Assembly (NCBI GenBank): GCA_026120185.1
Contig: JANUWF010001719.1
Coordinates: forward strand, 682,001-746,000
Reading direction: 5' to 3'
DNA: 64,000 bases
From: Voacanga thouarsii
Lineage: Eukaryota; Streptophyta; Magnoliopsida; Gentianales; Apocynaceae
Shown here: positions 24,373 to 36,477 of the stretch, in pieces
Numbering within the stretch: the stretch's first letter is position 1
Layout: every line of letters begins with the position of its first letter
The notes under the pieces: model-generated
What the model saw: only the letters and a program-made list of their open reading frames with translations
Databases searched by the model: none
Told to the model about the DNA's origin: nothing
Made by a program: the position numbers and the translations under genes

Positions 24373-26245
24373 GCTGCGAAGTTGTAAAAGAAGCCAGTGT
24401 ATGAGGTGTTGCCTGAAACTGCATATTGCCTACAAACAGAGATAAATTCCAGCTCTTGTATAGAGTAAGTTCTTTTTTTGCTCCTGGCGTGATTTTCATC
24501 CGAATAAGGTAGCAGTTTTACCGATCTCAATCTACAAGAATATTATCATGTAAGATGGCTTTAAAGATTTTTTGGCTATTGGATGAGAAAAACATCACTT
24601 TCTTTTACTACTTCTTGCATTGAGTACACGGCAAGGGATTTTGCTTCAATTTGGCTATTCTTTCTTTTTGAATTGCCAGATTGCTGCTCATATTAAATGT
24701 ATTAAATGCTTTCACCAATATCAAAATAATTATAATAGGAGAGGAACCCATGGTGTAGTCAACGTAAGGGTGGTGGTGTTTGTTGGGGGGGGGGGGGGCG
24801 GCGCTGGAAAAATAAATGAGGAAATCTGGAAAGAAACTGACTTTGCGAACCGGAACATTGGTGGGATAAGGACAGAGTAGAAAAAATCATGTGAACGATG
24901 GAAATATAGACACTCGAGGTCTTCTCATGGATGCATCATCCTCATTAGTCTCACAAGAAAATGTACAAGAAATTTGAATGTTTCTTTGATGCCTTATCCA
25001 CAATATAGGATTTCCGATCAGATTATTGGAAAAAAATTTAAGTTTGATACATTATATAGTTTATTGTGATAATTTAATATGGTTATAACTTTTTTATGGA
25101 ATAAAATAAAAAAATCAGTCGAAATAATAGTTTAATTAGTAAAACTATTGAACAAATAGATCTTACCTTTGATACGTGTAACATTCTCATACGAATTTTC
25201 TTCTATAATAATATAACATCCAAAGTCATTTAAAAAAAAAAAAAAATGAGGCCCCAGAAATTTCGCCATAAAATTAGGCAGGGAGTGAACGAAATGGACT
25301 AACGAATGCGGCCGGTTTCAACCCAAGTTATCATTAACCGTTGCCCTGAACATAGATGCAAGGAGATCATTTCTATTATCTAGTCCCGTATGAAAACCCA
25401 CATTCACTTTATTACCTCGTGAGCTTTGAGACAACTTGGCCCTCCTCCATCTTTGAAGTTTACAAATGCCACATTTTTCAGGGAACTGACCCCGGAATTT
25501 GAAAGCCTCTGGTTCAGTGCTCTTTGTTATTCCCGGCCCCGATTAGAAATGCTTGGTAGCAAAATTAAACTGCCATTCAAAATAAGGACTCTCACACTAC
25601 CATCTTTAACGTCCAAGTTCAAACTTCAACAAAAATATATAATCTACTAACTATTGAATATACTTTAAACTGATAACAATCGACTTACAATACTGGACTT
25701 TGGTGGACAAGATTACATATTATTCTGTGTGCAATATAACATGCGTATACCTCACACTACATTTGCATGTTTCAGTGAGAATCTCCAAACTTTCTCGATT
25801 TAATTCGAGTATTGATTCTATAGGCGTGCTCTAAAGTCCAACATAAACAAAAACCAGATGCAAATAATGAAAAATTATACCTGTGTTTGTTTCATTCTCA
25901 AGAAAACTACTTTATAGCCCACTGATTGTTTACCAGTAAGTTCATTCCTTTTCATTTCATCATTTTCTAACCAAATATCACGAGAGGAATTGATGCTTAA
26001 GCCTTACGTGTGATTGTCTTCCAGATATTAAGTCCAGAAGGAGCATCAAATAATGAATTTGATTTTCTCAACCCAGGAGCAAGATGATATCATATGTTTC
26101 GACGTGTTAGCCGCATCATGGGAGAGTATATCCAAACAACAGGAGCCGTAAAAGACTCGTAAATTACAGCAAATATGTATTACAAGGACATAATACATTT
26201 GTACACATTCCATCTAACCTACCTTCAATTTGAGCACACCATTTC
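24373..26245. other. LOL1/FdC2 convergent intergenic region
   Basis: LOL1 (+) and FdC2 (-) converge here, so this holds both 3' UTRs. It includes a run of 14 G at 24785-24798. Small open frames (e.g. 25426-25650) show no recognisable domain. Confidence 0.55.
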
Positions 26246-29200
26246 TTACTCGTCCCCCATGGCTAACTCCAGTGCAATGTCATCCCGTTCCTGCAGGAAG
26301 CAAAAGCAAGATCATCTTTGAGTTAATGGGAAGTTAAGGCTTGAAACCTGTTTCTCATTTGCTCACTCCTTCAGACAAGATAGACTCTTCTAATTTAACA
26401 TATATCTGTTAGAGATGAAAGGACTTACAACAGGCCCTCGGGCAAAATATCTCCCAAATTGAAGCCAATATACCTGCACAAATGATTATTAGTAAATCCC
26501 CACTCATAAAAGGAGGTATACAGATTCCAACAGCATTATGAGGCAAGAACTTCAAAAATCTGGAAGTATCAGCCTTGCTGACAAATAAAATATGGTTCGC
26601 CGTCCTAACGCCACAATCATATCTTCAGGCTCTTTTTATCATTTCAGTCAGATGGACATTTCAGTATAGTCTTATTCAATGATCTAATATCCTCGAAATG
26701 TGAACTGAAAATAAAGGTGAGCAGAAGGGTCACAATATTGAAAATCTGTTGCATTTTCCGCAACAAGTAATTAAATTTTAACAAACTGGGAATGAAAATT
26801 ATCATCATGCAACAGTGGGAAAAACAGAACCAGCAACTTCAGTTTTAGAGGATGGCCTCATTACGTTGTCAAAAGAACCACAGCCAAAAGCTTATGTTTA
26901 AGCCATAGTGATTGAAGAAATGCCAGAAAAAGATGTGGACTTCCAAATAACAAACCATCACAGAGAAAAAACAAGCAAAACTCCAATTTTACAGAAGGAT
27001 GGCATTGAATATTGACACACTTGTACTACCGACAAAATAAAAGCAGTATCAATTCATGAACAAGTAAATCATGTCATCAATTCTCCACAAATTTTCAATG
27101 ATCAGAATAGGAAAATGAATCATAATATACTTAAAGATGGTGAATGAACTCCTCAATCAAAACATTTCAGTACCAGCAACCTTGCATTACCTCATCCTCA
27201 TCTTGTGTTTCAACTTCAAGGTCAGATGACGGGAAACCCACACAAAGAAGTGCATACCCCTGCACAACAAATAGTTGAAATCATTCGAGTACATGCAAAA
27301 TAAGTTAGATTTCTTTTCTACATCAACTTCACTTACATTTTAAAGGAAAAGAGCTCTAAACAATTACTATTGCAAGGATACTCAAAATACACTCCCCCAT
27401 TTCCAAAAACATTGGGACAGATAAATGCAAATTACTCTTCATATTGACATCATTGTCCACATTTTCTTTCCTTCCCCTTCTCAATCATTCTAGTATTTGA
27501 AATTTCTAAGTGTTTACAGCAGAGGCAACTAGGCAAGTACATACAGCATTTTAATGTACTACAATCATCAAGAACACCTACTGATAAGTTCAACATATCA
27601 TTATGACTTCTCTTTTCTGCAAAGTCTTGCTTTCTCGTAAGTACTCAGATCTACATAACACACTCATTACTTGTCAAGAAATGAAGGACAATGGCATCAT
27701 CTAGCAGCCAGTTTTATTAACTGTGCAAGATCTGAAAAGCCAGGGAAATGCTTTTTGAATTGGGTAGTTAGGTTTAGTAGATTGGGAACTTGCTGAGGTA
27801 ATGCATCTGTTATTAGGTATTGCATTATTTATTATAGCCAAAATAAAATCATTACAAATGTTTGTTGGAACATATTTTGGGAAGGTAATCAGCACTAAAA
27901 TCAGGCTGAAGAAAGCCTTTCTCCTATCTCTTATGATGAATGTTCTTAGAGGCAAAATGTTTGAGTAGAAGAGCAAATGGAGATAACAGTCCCCTTACAA
28001 AATGGAGAATCTCTTTTAAATTTTCAACATTTGGAATTGCAAAATTTTGACCATAACCAAATTGAAGTATAAAGGAGGTAAGAGTCCCCTGTACATTTAC
28101 ATTTCTATAATTTGATGATTGCATACATCTTAGATAGGACAACCATTTTTGTGAAATAATAATTCGACGGAAGTCTTAGGGCATGTTTGATAACTCAATT
28201 AAGCACTTACAATTAATCAATTAAATACTTATTTCATTAAGTGTATTTGATAACAAATAATATTAAGTGCTTAATTAATTAAATATTTGATAACATATTT
28301 TTATTACTCCCTTCGTCTCACTAAAATTGACTTACTTATTATTTTGGACTGTCCCACTAAATTTGACACTTTCCTTAAAAGGAAAATTTTTACTATACAA
28401 TTTATTATAAAATAATCAATATACCCCACATATATTATATTTATATTCTTAGATTAGACATAAAATATTGTGGGACTCACATATTTTATTTTATATTATA
28501 TTATATTATATTATAATTATATTCTAATTTTTACTTTTGCATAAAATATCGTGCCAAGTCAACCACTATCAATTTTAGTGGGATTGAGGGAGTATCACTT
28601 AATTAATTAAGACATACTGAAATCTTGTTATAAATTTTAAGTGAAATGAAAGTTAAGTATAAAGTTTGAATATGTTAAATACTCATTTAATTATTAATAT
28701 TCTTCTATATTTAATATAAATTAAAATAAATTATAATTGATTCAGACTTTAGATTCAAAATTCAATCTTCAGGATTCAGTACTTAAATATTCAGGTTTCA
28801 ATCTTCAAATTTTAGTTTTATCAAACGAGTCCTTAATCAATAGCTTAATTTCCACAAAAAGAATAGCAAATAACTGAGTGCATCTATTGAGCATGAGACA
28901 GAAAAGAACTGGAGAAACTGCAGCTTTTACAGGAGAAGCTTATAAGACAGTGATTTCACAGTTTCAAAGGAAAAAAAAGGGAAGTAAAAACAACTATAGC
29001 ATGCCTTAGATTTCAATTCTGCAGATATCCCTAATGCCTCTGGCTGTCTGATCTGCCCAGACTTTACACGAACAGCACAGCTAGTACAACAACCTGTCAG
29101 GTAATGAACTTCTTTGTTAGAAGAAGCCTTAACAAACAATACTCAGTTTAAAAGTTTTGACTCAAGCAATTGAATATTTTTGGGTTTCAATGCAGATTAC

Positions 29201-31659
29201 AGAGAAAGTGCCATCGTTCACCATCAAACACAAATAGTCCAGACAGAATGATAACAAGTCATGGCATTACCAGACCAAACATCAACACACTCAAACATTA
29301 AGGTGAAAAAAACCAATCACTTCCATTTCGGTATGTATTTCACTGAACCAAATGAATATTGAAAGAGCCAAGAAAGAAAACGGGCAGACAGAAGCAACAA
29401 GTACAAAAATGTAATCCAGAGGCTTTACATTTTCATTTGGAGAGAAAAGATTATTTTTTTCTTACTTTTTAACAGGACTCTATCGCCATATGTCCTAGTG
29501 ACTCCTCAGATTGAGAAAACCCATGAGATGTGACGTGCTATCTTACAATTAGAGAAGCTAAAAATTCATTCCAATCGTGAATAACTGTCAAAGTTAATTA
29601 TTCTGTGAAAGAAAAGAATATCAGTTTTTACCCAAGACAGAGATCATCTCAAGCTGAATTTGATATCAAGGTAAATTAGTACGCTTCACAAGGCACCGTA
29701 ATTTAGGTGAATTACAAATATATACATAGTATTTTAGAAAACGCAAGAAACATCCCCAGTACAGTGGAGGGAAAAGAAGAGACCATTTTGTTCTAATTGA
29801 GCAAAGCAGATACCAATTCAATATTCGTATTATAATACACAAGGAAAGAGTAAGATGGTAGATTTAGCTAGTTTTTCAATTGGTGTTACATGAATTAGAA
29901 TATCAACCAGAAAAATACTGTAATTAGATACAGCGAATGCCTCATTCTGCTAACTTGGTGACAAATATTAGAGGAACAAAACCAGTCCTACTATCATCCA
30001 ATAGCTCAAAGCAAGAAATTCGTCATTTGCAGTTAGATAAAGTGTAAAACAGTATTATCACAATAAAAACATATACCGCCCTAACATCCACACACATACA
30101 CGCATATGTATATAGAAATTTATACATTTCAAAGTATAGATGTGTTACAAAGAGAATGATCAGCCAGAATTCACATTTGAAAAGTATAGAATGCCATCAT
30201 CTTTGCTTTCAAAGTGATCTGTGCTTGTCATCTCATTCTCAGCATATTAACATAGTATGACATACACTTAAAAAAATATTAAAAAATATAAATAATTAAT
30301 AATAATTAAAAAATGCATTTATCAGTCAATGCATTACAAAGTATAGGTGGGGCAAAAAGCGAATTATCAGCCAGACATCTCATTCTCATACATTTATTTT
30401 GATATGTTAGAAGACATTTGTTTCTACTAAATACTAGTAGTTGTGGCATTTGAGAATGATCAGCCAGAATTCACACATAATAGAATGCCATCATAAGGCG
30501 TTCAAAGTATAATGTACTCATCATCTCATTCTCAAGACCGACACACCAATCATAACAGAACATGTCTACTTGATAGGCATATATGATAGACATCTAATTT
30601 AACATATAGACATAAGTCTACTTGTACTAAATAATATGTACATGGATTATGAAATAGTAGTTGTGGCAAAAGCGAATGATCAGCCAGAATTCACACTACA
30701 ATAAAATGCCATCACACAGGCTTTCAAAGTAGTCTGTGCTCGTCATCTCATTCTCAAGATCCACAAGTTAATCTAATAATAACACAATAAGGTTCAATTT
30801 CTGTTCCTTCCAAATCTTTCTTCTACAAATGCATTCTGGATATTGAAGAACTTCAAAAATTAGAATCTGCTGTCTACTCATGTTATACTAGTTTTTCATT
30901 TCAATTGTCTGAATTAATGGGAATGATGAGCATGATAAGCCAGAATTCACCATTAAAACAAATTGCCATCATGTGGGCTCTCAAACTGATAAAAAAGTGA
31001 TCAACATCATCGCATTCTCTTAATCCCACAAATCAAACAAACATTCTTTTCCATCGTTTGAATCTTTTTAATGCCAAATGCCCAAAAAAAAAAAAAAAAA
31101 TTCCTACAAATTTTGAGTAATAGCATTTTGTCTGCACCCAATGTCATTAAAGGTTGCATATAGTTAAAAATGCCATCACACGGGCTTTCAAAGTAATCTG
31201 TGCTCGTCATCTTGTTCTCAAGACCCACAAACTAACCTAATCATAACAGAATAACGTTTAATCTCTGTTCCTTCCAAACTTGACACCAAATGGAAAAATT
31301 TACAGAGACCAATTCCAAATCTTTCTTCTACAAATGCATTCTGCGAAGAACTTCAAAAATTAGAATCTGCTGTCTACACATATTATACTAGTTTTTCATT
31401 TCACTTGTCTGAATTAATGGGAATGATGAGAATGATCAGCCAGAATTCACCATTACAACAAATTGCCATCATGTGGGCTCTCAAACCGATAAAAAAGTGA
31501 TCAACATCATCTCATTCTCTTAGTCCCACAAATCAAACAAAAACCATTCTTTTACATCATTTGAATCTTTCTAATGCCAAACACAAAAAAAATCCTACAA
31601 ATTTTGAGAAATAACATATTGTCTGCCTCCAATGTCATTAAAGTTCGCATATAGTTATA

Positions 31660-31692
<33 letters not shown>

Positions 31693-32411
31693 CAGAGACG
31701 GCTTTCAAATACTTTATTCAAAAACAATACTTTACGTCTTTATAGATTGTATTAGATAGAAGACGTGAAGCAATGTATTATAGCGTTACAGTCATATCTG
31801 CAGATAATAAAAGCTCCCTGAATAAGAAGATGCACTCAAATAACCTCACTTCTGAACTGTGATAAGTATGAAAAAACATATCTTTTTGTACCGTTTTCAA
31901 CCCATACCTAAGGCAAGAGAGAACGTTCGTGTTTTTACCCTTCAAAAGAATCCAAAAAGAAAAAAAAAGCCAAAAAGTGCATATATTTATTGATCAATAC
32001 CGTGCCTGCAAGCAAATGGAAGCTTTATATCTTGTGCCTCTGCTGTATGCAAAATATATTGGTCCTGCATTTTCATACACTCAAAAATCCATCAAGCAAA
32101 TCAAGAGTATACTCAATTATGATGTTAATGTGTTCACGAACCTCAGGAACATAGAATTCATATACGGCGCCGCGCTGCCGATCCCGAACAGTCACTTTGT
32201 GGGACGGGACAGAAGGAGAATAGCTGCTACCATTCTGGCCGGTGACTGAAACTGGAGCTTGAAGTTCTGCTGACGTCGCCTTGCGGCTGCATTTCGACAA
32301 GCTGAACGTAAAATTGATAGACGACGGTGAGCGCAGTCGACGGAGGATTGGCGATTTCCGTTGGATCGAAGAGAAGGCGCTACATGGAGCACGAAGATGA
32401 AGGAGATCCAT
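26246..32411 (-). CDS. FDC2: Plastid ferredoxin-like protein FdC2
   Basis: Six exons on the minus strand join in phase: 32411-32142, 32064-32001, 29093-29005, 27259-27191, 26473-26429 and 26290-26246 (stop TAA), giving 193 residues. The first ~65 residues are rich in Ser, Arg and Ala and look like a plastid transit peptide. The mature part has SHKVTVRDRQRGAVYEF, a [2Fe-2S] binding loop (FACRHGCCTSCAVRVKSG) and a later Cys in GYALLCVGFPSSDLE. The C-terminal extension, YWLQFGRYFARGP then ERDDIALELAMGDE, distinguishes FdC2 from ordinary ferredoxins. FdC2 is needed for normal chloroplast and photosynthetic electron-transfer function. Intron 3 appears to begin with GC (29004-29003) rather than GT; the other introns are GT-AG. 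Intron 2 (29094-32000) hosts snoRNA-like repeats. Confidence 0.95.
28179..28832. mobile_element. Tourist-like (PIF/Harbinger) MITE in FdC2 intron 3
   Basis: Ends are inverted, GGGCATGTTTGATAA on the left and the complement of GGACTCGTTTGATAA on the right, flanked by TTA on both sides (28176-28178 and 28833-28835). A 3-bp TTA target site and GGG-type ends fit Tourist MITEs. It is interrupted by a Stowaway element at 28307-28592. Confidence 0.65.
28307..28592. mobile_element. Stowaway (mariner-like) MITE nested in the Tourist-like MITE
   Basis: Starts CTCCCTTCGTCTCACTAAAA and ends with TTTTAGTGGGATTGAGGGAG, nearly perfect inverted ends, flanked by TA (28305-28306 and 28593-28594). Non-coding and AT-rich. 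Confidence 0.85.
30152..30240 (-). ncRNA. Box C/D snoRNA-like unit A
   Basis: On the minus strand (host-gene sense): an 8-bp terminal stem (GAGAATGA with TCATTCTC), a C-like box (GAGATGA), an internal TGATGG (C'-like), a conserved guide-like GTGAATTCTGG, and box D CTGA directly before the closing stem. 89 nt, usual for this class. The target RNA could not be determined. Confidence 0.6.
30359..30390 (-). other. snoRNA-like unit B, internally deleted
   Basis: Only the D-box end (complement of ATTATCAGCCAGA) and C-box end (complement of CATCTCATTCTC) remain, fused together. The whole middle is missing. The flank upstream also resembles that of unit A. Confidence 0.5.
30452..30533 (-). ncRNA. 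Box C/D snoRNA-like unit C
   Basis: Same terminal stem, D box and GTGAATTCTGG block as unit A. The middle is diverged and shorter (82 nt). May be decaying. Confidence 0.5.
30673..30755 (-). ncRNA. Box C/D snoRNA-like unit D
   Basis: About 83 nt. On the minus strand it reads GAGATGACGAGCACAGACTA, then GTGTGATGGCATTTTA, then GTGTGAATTCTGGCTGATC, so the C, C' and D-like boxes are all present and evenly spaced. One of the best-preserved copies. Confidence 0.6.
30927..31021 (-). ncRNA. snoRNA-like unit E (altered D box)
   Basis: Related to unit G at 31428-31520, with GGTGAATTCTGG retained, but box D reads CTTA instead of CTGA and the terminal stem has a mismatch. Probably impaired. Confidence 0.45.
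31168..31219 (-). other. snoRNA-like unit F, lacking the D-box half
   Basis: Matches the C-box half of unit D (complement of TGCCATCACACGGGCTTTCA) but has lost the guide and D-box part, so it is not expected to be functional. Confidence 0.5.
31428..31520 (-). ncRNA. Box C/D snoRNA-like unit G
   Basis: About 93 nt with complete terminal stem (GAGAATGA with TCATTCTC), C-like GATGATG, internal ATGATGG, GGTGAATTCTGG and D box CTGA. A better-kept sister of unit E, about 501 bp away. Confidence 0.55.
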
Positions 32412-34575
32412 ACCCCCCTCTTTTGCCGCTAATCGGATAGGAAAGGACGGTTACTAATTTACCGCCTCTCGATTTTTTTTATATCAGGAACCCTAAAAAC
32501 TATTGTAGTATTAGAACTTAAGTGGGCATCTATTGGTCCCTAGGTTTTCTTTGTCAGATGTAAATTTGGTATGCAAGGTAGGATTAGGATTTAGATTTTT
32601 TTTTTTTCCAAAAATCCAAATTTGATTAGAATTTAATTCTATTAGGATTAAGATTAAGATTTAAATTTTTTTAACCTAATCTAATTAGAATTTGACTATA
32701 GAGCATAGAATCCTCTCTCTTTCTTCTTCTCCCTCCCTACCAAATCCTTTCTACCAAAGCTTTCCTCTCCCTCGAGTTTGGTTGTAGAACTTGGCCAAAT
32801 CAAAGCTCAAATCTTGGCTAAAATTCTTACCTTTTTTTTTTTCGTGCTACCACGCTATTTTGATCCACAAATCATAAAAATCTACCTTTTTAGTCTTGTT
32901 TCTCCAGATCTTCAACTTTTTGTCATGCTTCCTATTTTGCTCTACCTAAATCAGAGTTCACGACTCTCCTTCCTCGGACTTTATTTGATGACTCTCTTTC
33001 CTCGGAGTTTATTTGAAACTTATTGAGTTGGGCCCTTTTATCCATTTCTCATCTTTTTCTCAATGGTCTTCAAAGCAACTGATATGCCCAGAGCCTTTTA
33101 AATTGTTACTTACATAAGTTGGTGAGTGTAAATCTCTCATATTACTGATATTTGAGGATAGAGATAAGAAGGCTTGGAAGAAAATTTTTGTGTGTTTATT
33201 TACTATTGTTGTATATTGTACTATACTCACATAGGGTTTCGGAATGTGATTTTTTTTTTCTATTACTATAAATCTCATAATCTTTCTATGTAGTTTGTTC
33301 TTATTTGAATGAATGAATTTACCTAGCAAAAAATATATATATAGAATTTAGCTATGGTTTATCTTCTATATAGAGAAAATCGAGTTGGTGAGAACTATTC
33401 ATTTTTTGCCAGTAGGGGTATATTTGTCTTTTCATTGGGCCAACCAAAACAATCCTCCACACGTAGCAAAGCAAAAAACCATTGGCCAAAATGCATTGCT
33501 GCAACTCGACTTCAAAAACAGTGGGCGATCTCGAATGTTGCACGAAATTCTATTAGCATCCTTCTCGACAGAAGCCCGGGCTTTAGAAGTAAAGCTATTT
33601 CCTCCACCAAGTCCAGAGATTTCCCTGTCTGCAAAAAGAGTAGCAGCCTTTCTTAGTATTTGTACTACTACTATTATCCAAGGAGGTAATAGTAGAGGAA
33701 TCAGGCAAAGAAGAACCCTCCAGGTTAAGCTCACAAATCAGGCAAGAAGAATCTTTGAATAAATATGATGTATTGAAGATTTAATTTTGATAAGTTGCTA
33801 ATTGAATTTTAGTTGGGGATCAGTTTCTATCAGAAGGGATCTCTTGGTATATGCTTGAAATTTTGTTTATAATCTATTGGATCAATTGATTTTCATGGAA
33901 AAATCTATATTGATTTGGTTCTTCTAGCGGGTGGAGGATCACTAATTGAGTTAACTCTTGGAGATGGAAACTATGAGAGGTAATTCTTAGTAGTCTCTTC
34001 TAAAGCATGATTTTGGTACTTTAGCGATTTTCATTCTTTAGTTTATATCTTAAACATAGGAAGTTACTATATTGGTTTTGTGTTGTCCTACTGATATTTT
34101 CATTGCATTTTGATTGAATAGAGGTAGAATGTGTAGCTGATGAAATTTCACTAAGGTTGATTGCTGTTTCATTGGTAATATATTATATTTGGGAATAATA
34201 TAAGGTCCAGCAACATGTCTATTTAATGTGATTACAATGGATTTATTCTATGTGCTAAGAATTTTTATTTCACCCAAGTTTGCATAGGCCATTGATTACA
34301 CCTGGTTTCCTTGCTTCTTGTATGCACTATTCTGAATGATGTGCAACACCACTTGGGTTAATTGGAAATGTTTGCTCATAAATTTGAGATTCTGTGTTTT
34401 TTTTTTCTCTGTTGGCTCTCCCTAGAATTTTTGGTGGATGATCATCAGTTACTCTGTAGTAGATGTTGATTCATAGGAATAGCTTTCTAATATCCTTGAA
34501 AGTTAGCAAATGGTTTTAGATTATATGATGTTGATTCTTCTTTCACTGTGTAGGGTAATAACGGAAGAAATACAT
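32412..34575. other. FdC2 upstream region and intergenic DNA
   Basis: Holds the FdC2 promoter (just above 32411) and AT-rich sequence. A 125-codon plus-strand frame at 33385-33762, with an overlapping antisense frame, matches no family I know and lacks clear exon signals. I leave it as an uncharacterised open frame. Confidence 0.4.
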
Positions 34576-34703
34576 TTAAAATGATAGAGATGGGCCTTTT
34601 TTATTGGTGCACTGATATGGAGTTAAAAAAAAAAAAAATGGCAGCCTTGCAGTTTTTACACACACTGTGCATTCTATGCAATAGTGTCCTAAGTTGCTTT
34701 GGT

Positions 34704-34707
<4 letters not shown>

Positions 34708-34781
<74 letters not shown>
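34708..34781. repeat. (ATT)n microsatellite
   Basis: About 24 uninterrupted ATT units. Any open frame across it (poly-Tyr or poly-Asn) is an artefact. Confidence 0.97.
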
Positions 34782-36477
34782 CACAACACACAAATTGAAG
34801 CCTCGGCTCTTCTTTTCTAATCACATGCAGCCTCAAATATAAATAGTCAGAAATTGACAAAGCTCCAATACTTTTAGATTTCCCGCAAATAAAAAGAAAT
34901 TTAGAGAACGGGAAAAAAGAAAGAAGTTGAAGAAGATTTAGCAGCCTCAGGTATGAGGCCCTCCATTTTTTTTTTTTTGTGGGTTTTTTATTTTGAGGTT
35001 TGTCTCCTTTACCAGCCTTGATTGTTGCTGCACTCAGGTACCACTTCTGTTCTCTTTTTTTTTTTTGTTGGTTTTTTTCATAAAAAAATTTCTAGTAAGG
35101 ATCTTGTGAAAATCTTTTTGTGGGTAGTTTTAATAGGAAAAGATTACATAATGTAGCTTGGTTTGGGGGTTCTTTTTGTGAAAGTTTCTTACTCTGGTTG
35201 TGGAATTTATGGGCTTTTCAAGGTGTAATGGAAATGGGCTCAAAGGGAGTCTTCTGCTGTTGTATTAGTTTTGGGGAAGAAAAATTGTTCAAACCATATA
35301 TTGTTTTTAGAATTTTAGGCTTGATTTCATGTTGTTGGCTCTGTTTGCTGAATTTTTGTGCTTGCATGTCTGTTATAGGACTTGATTTGTGCAGGTCAGA
35401 TATTTTTTAGGAAATCATATGCTATGTTGTCTTAATTTTATGTTTTTTTAATTTCCTGCTCCATGTTGAGTTTTTTCTTCTGCTGGTTTAACATTGACAT
35501 ATATACTTTATTTTTGCCATTAGGCATTAGCATAATTTTTATGGGGTGGGTTTGCTTAGCTTTTAATTTTTTTTAGTTCCGTGTTAAAATTAAGTGGGTC
35601 TATGGGTTTTTAGTTTTGTTTTATGGATTGATTTGGACCATCAGCTTTCATCGTCCATCCTTTGTTTCGAGTTTCTTGGTGTTAGTAAATTTTTTTCCCA
35701 TTTTAAAGACTTTTCCTTAAAAAATTTAATTTTCCTTTTGATGAGAATGAAAATTGCCCCAAAAACTGATCTTGGGTATTTGATGTTTTTTATTTTTTGG
35801 GGATAAATCTGTCGGTAGCATATGGCTTACACCTGACTCTTTTAAGTCAAGAAAGCAAGGCAGGGTTGGGCTTTGGAAGGACAAGGGTGAGATGGCCTAA
35901 TAAGGGAATGTAAGCAAGGGTGATTGATTGTATATGGGCCAATGTGACTTTTATTTTTGGTTTCAAATTATGTGAATGTGATGTTGAACCATTTATATAC
36001 CATTATGTGAAATTCCATAGATAATGCATATGAAAGTCTTTTCTTTGACAATGTTATTTTATCATCTGTGGCTTGCTTTTCTAAGGAGTGATGAAAATTA
36101 CTTGAAGTTTTGATATAATTAGACCATATGACTTCATTACTTAGCAGCTTTCTGTAACCCTGTGAAGACTTGTTTGTTTTGTAGGGATCTGAGTATGCTT
36201 GTTTTAAAATTTATTTTTGTAGTGCTGGGGGATGGATCCATCAGATCAGGAGAAAAATGGGGCACCTGAACAGGAGAAAATTTGGGCATTTGACCCCTTG
36301 CCACCTCCGCCATTGATAACCCCAAGCGTGACTCCCTAAGGGAGGAGAACCCTAGTAATCATTCTGTACTATGTAATCTATAAGGTTTGTCAACTCTCGA
36401 TTGAGAGAAAATGAAACTTGGGCTTACTGTTTAGATTAATTATATTGCGGTTTTAATGTTGGAATCCAATGTTGAAG
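34782..36477. other. Intergenic DNA upstream of the bHLH fragment
   Basis: T-rich sequence with several possible splice-like sites but no recognisable exon. A short frame at 36233-36340 (MDPSDQEKNGAPEQEKIWAF, then a proline-rich end) is unidentified. The expected first exon of the bHLH gene was not found. Confidence 0.45.

Noticed and set aside
33385..33762. 125-codon plus-strand frame as a gene
   Set aside because: No family recognised, competing frames on both strands, and no splice or promoter support. Kept only as an uncharacterised open frame.
34576..34860. Open frames with long poly-Asn or poly-Tyr
   Set aside because: They are translations of the (ATT)n microsatellite at 34708-34781.
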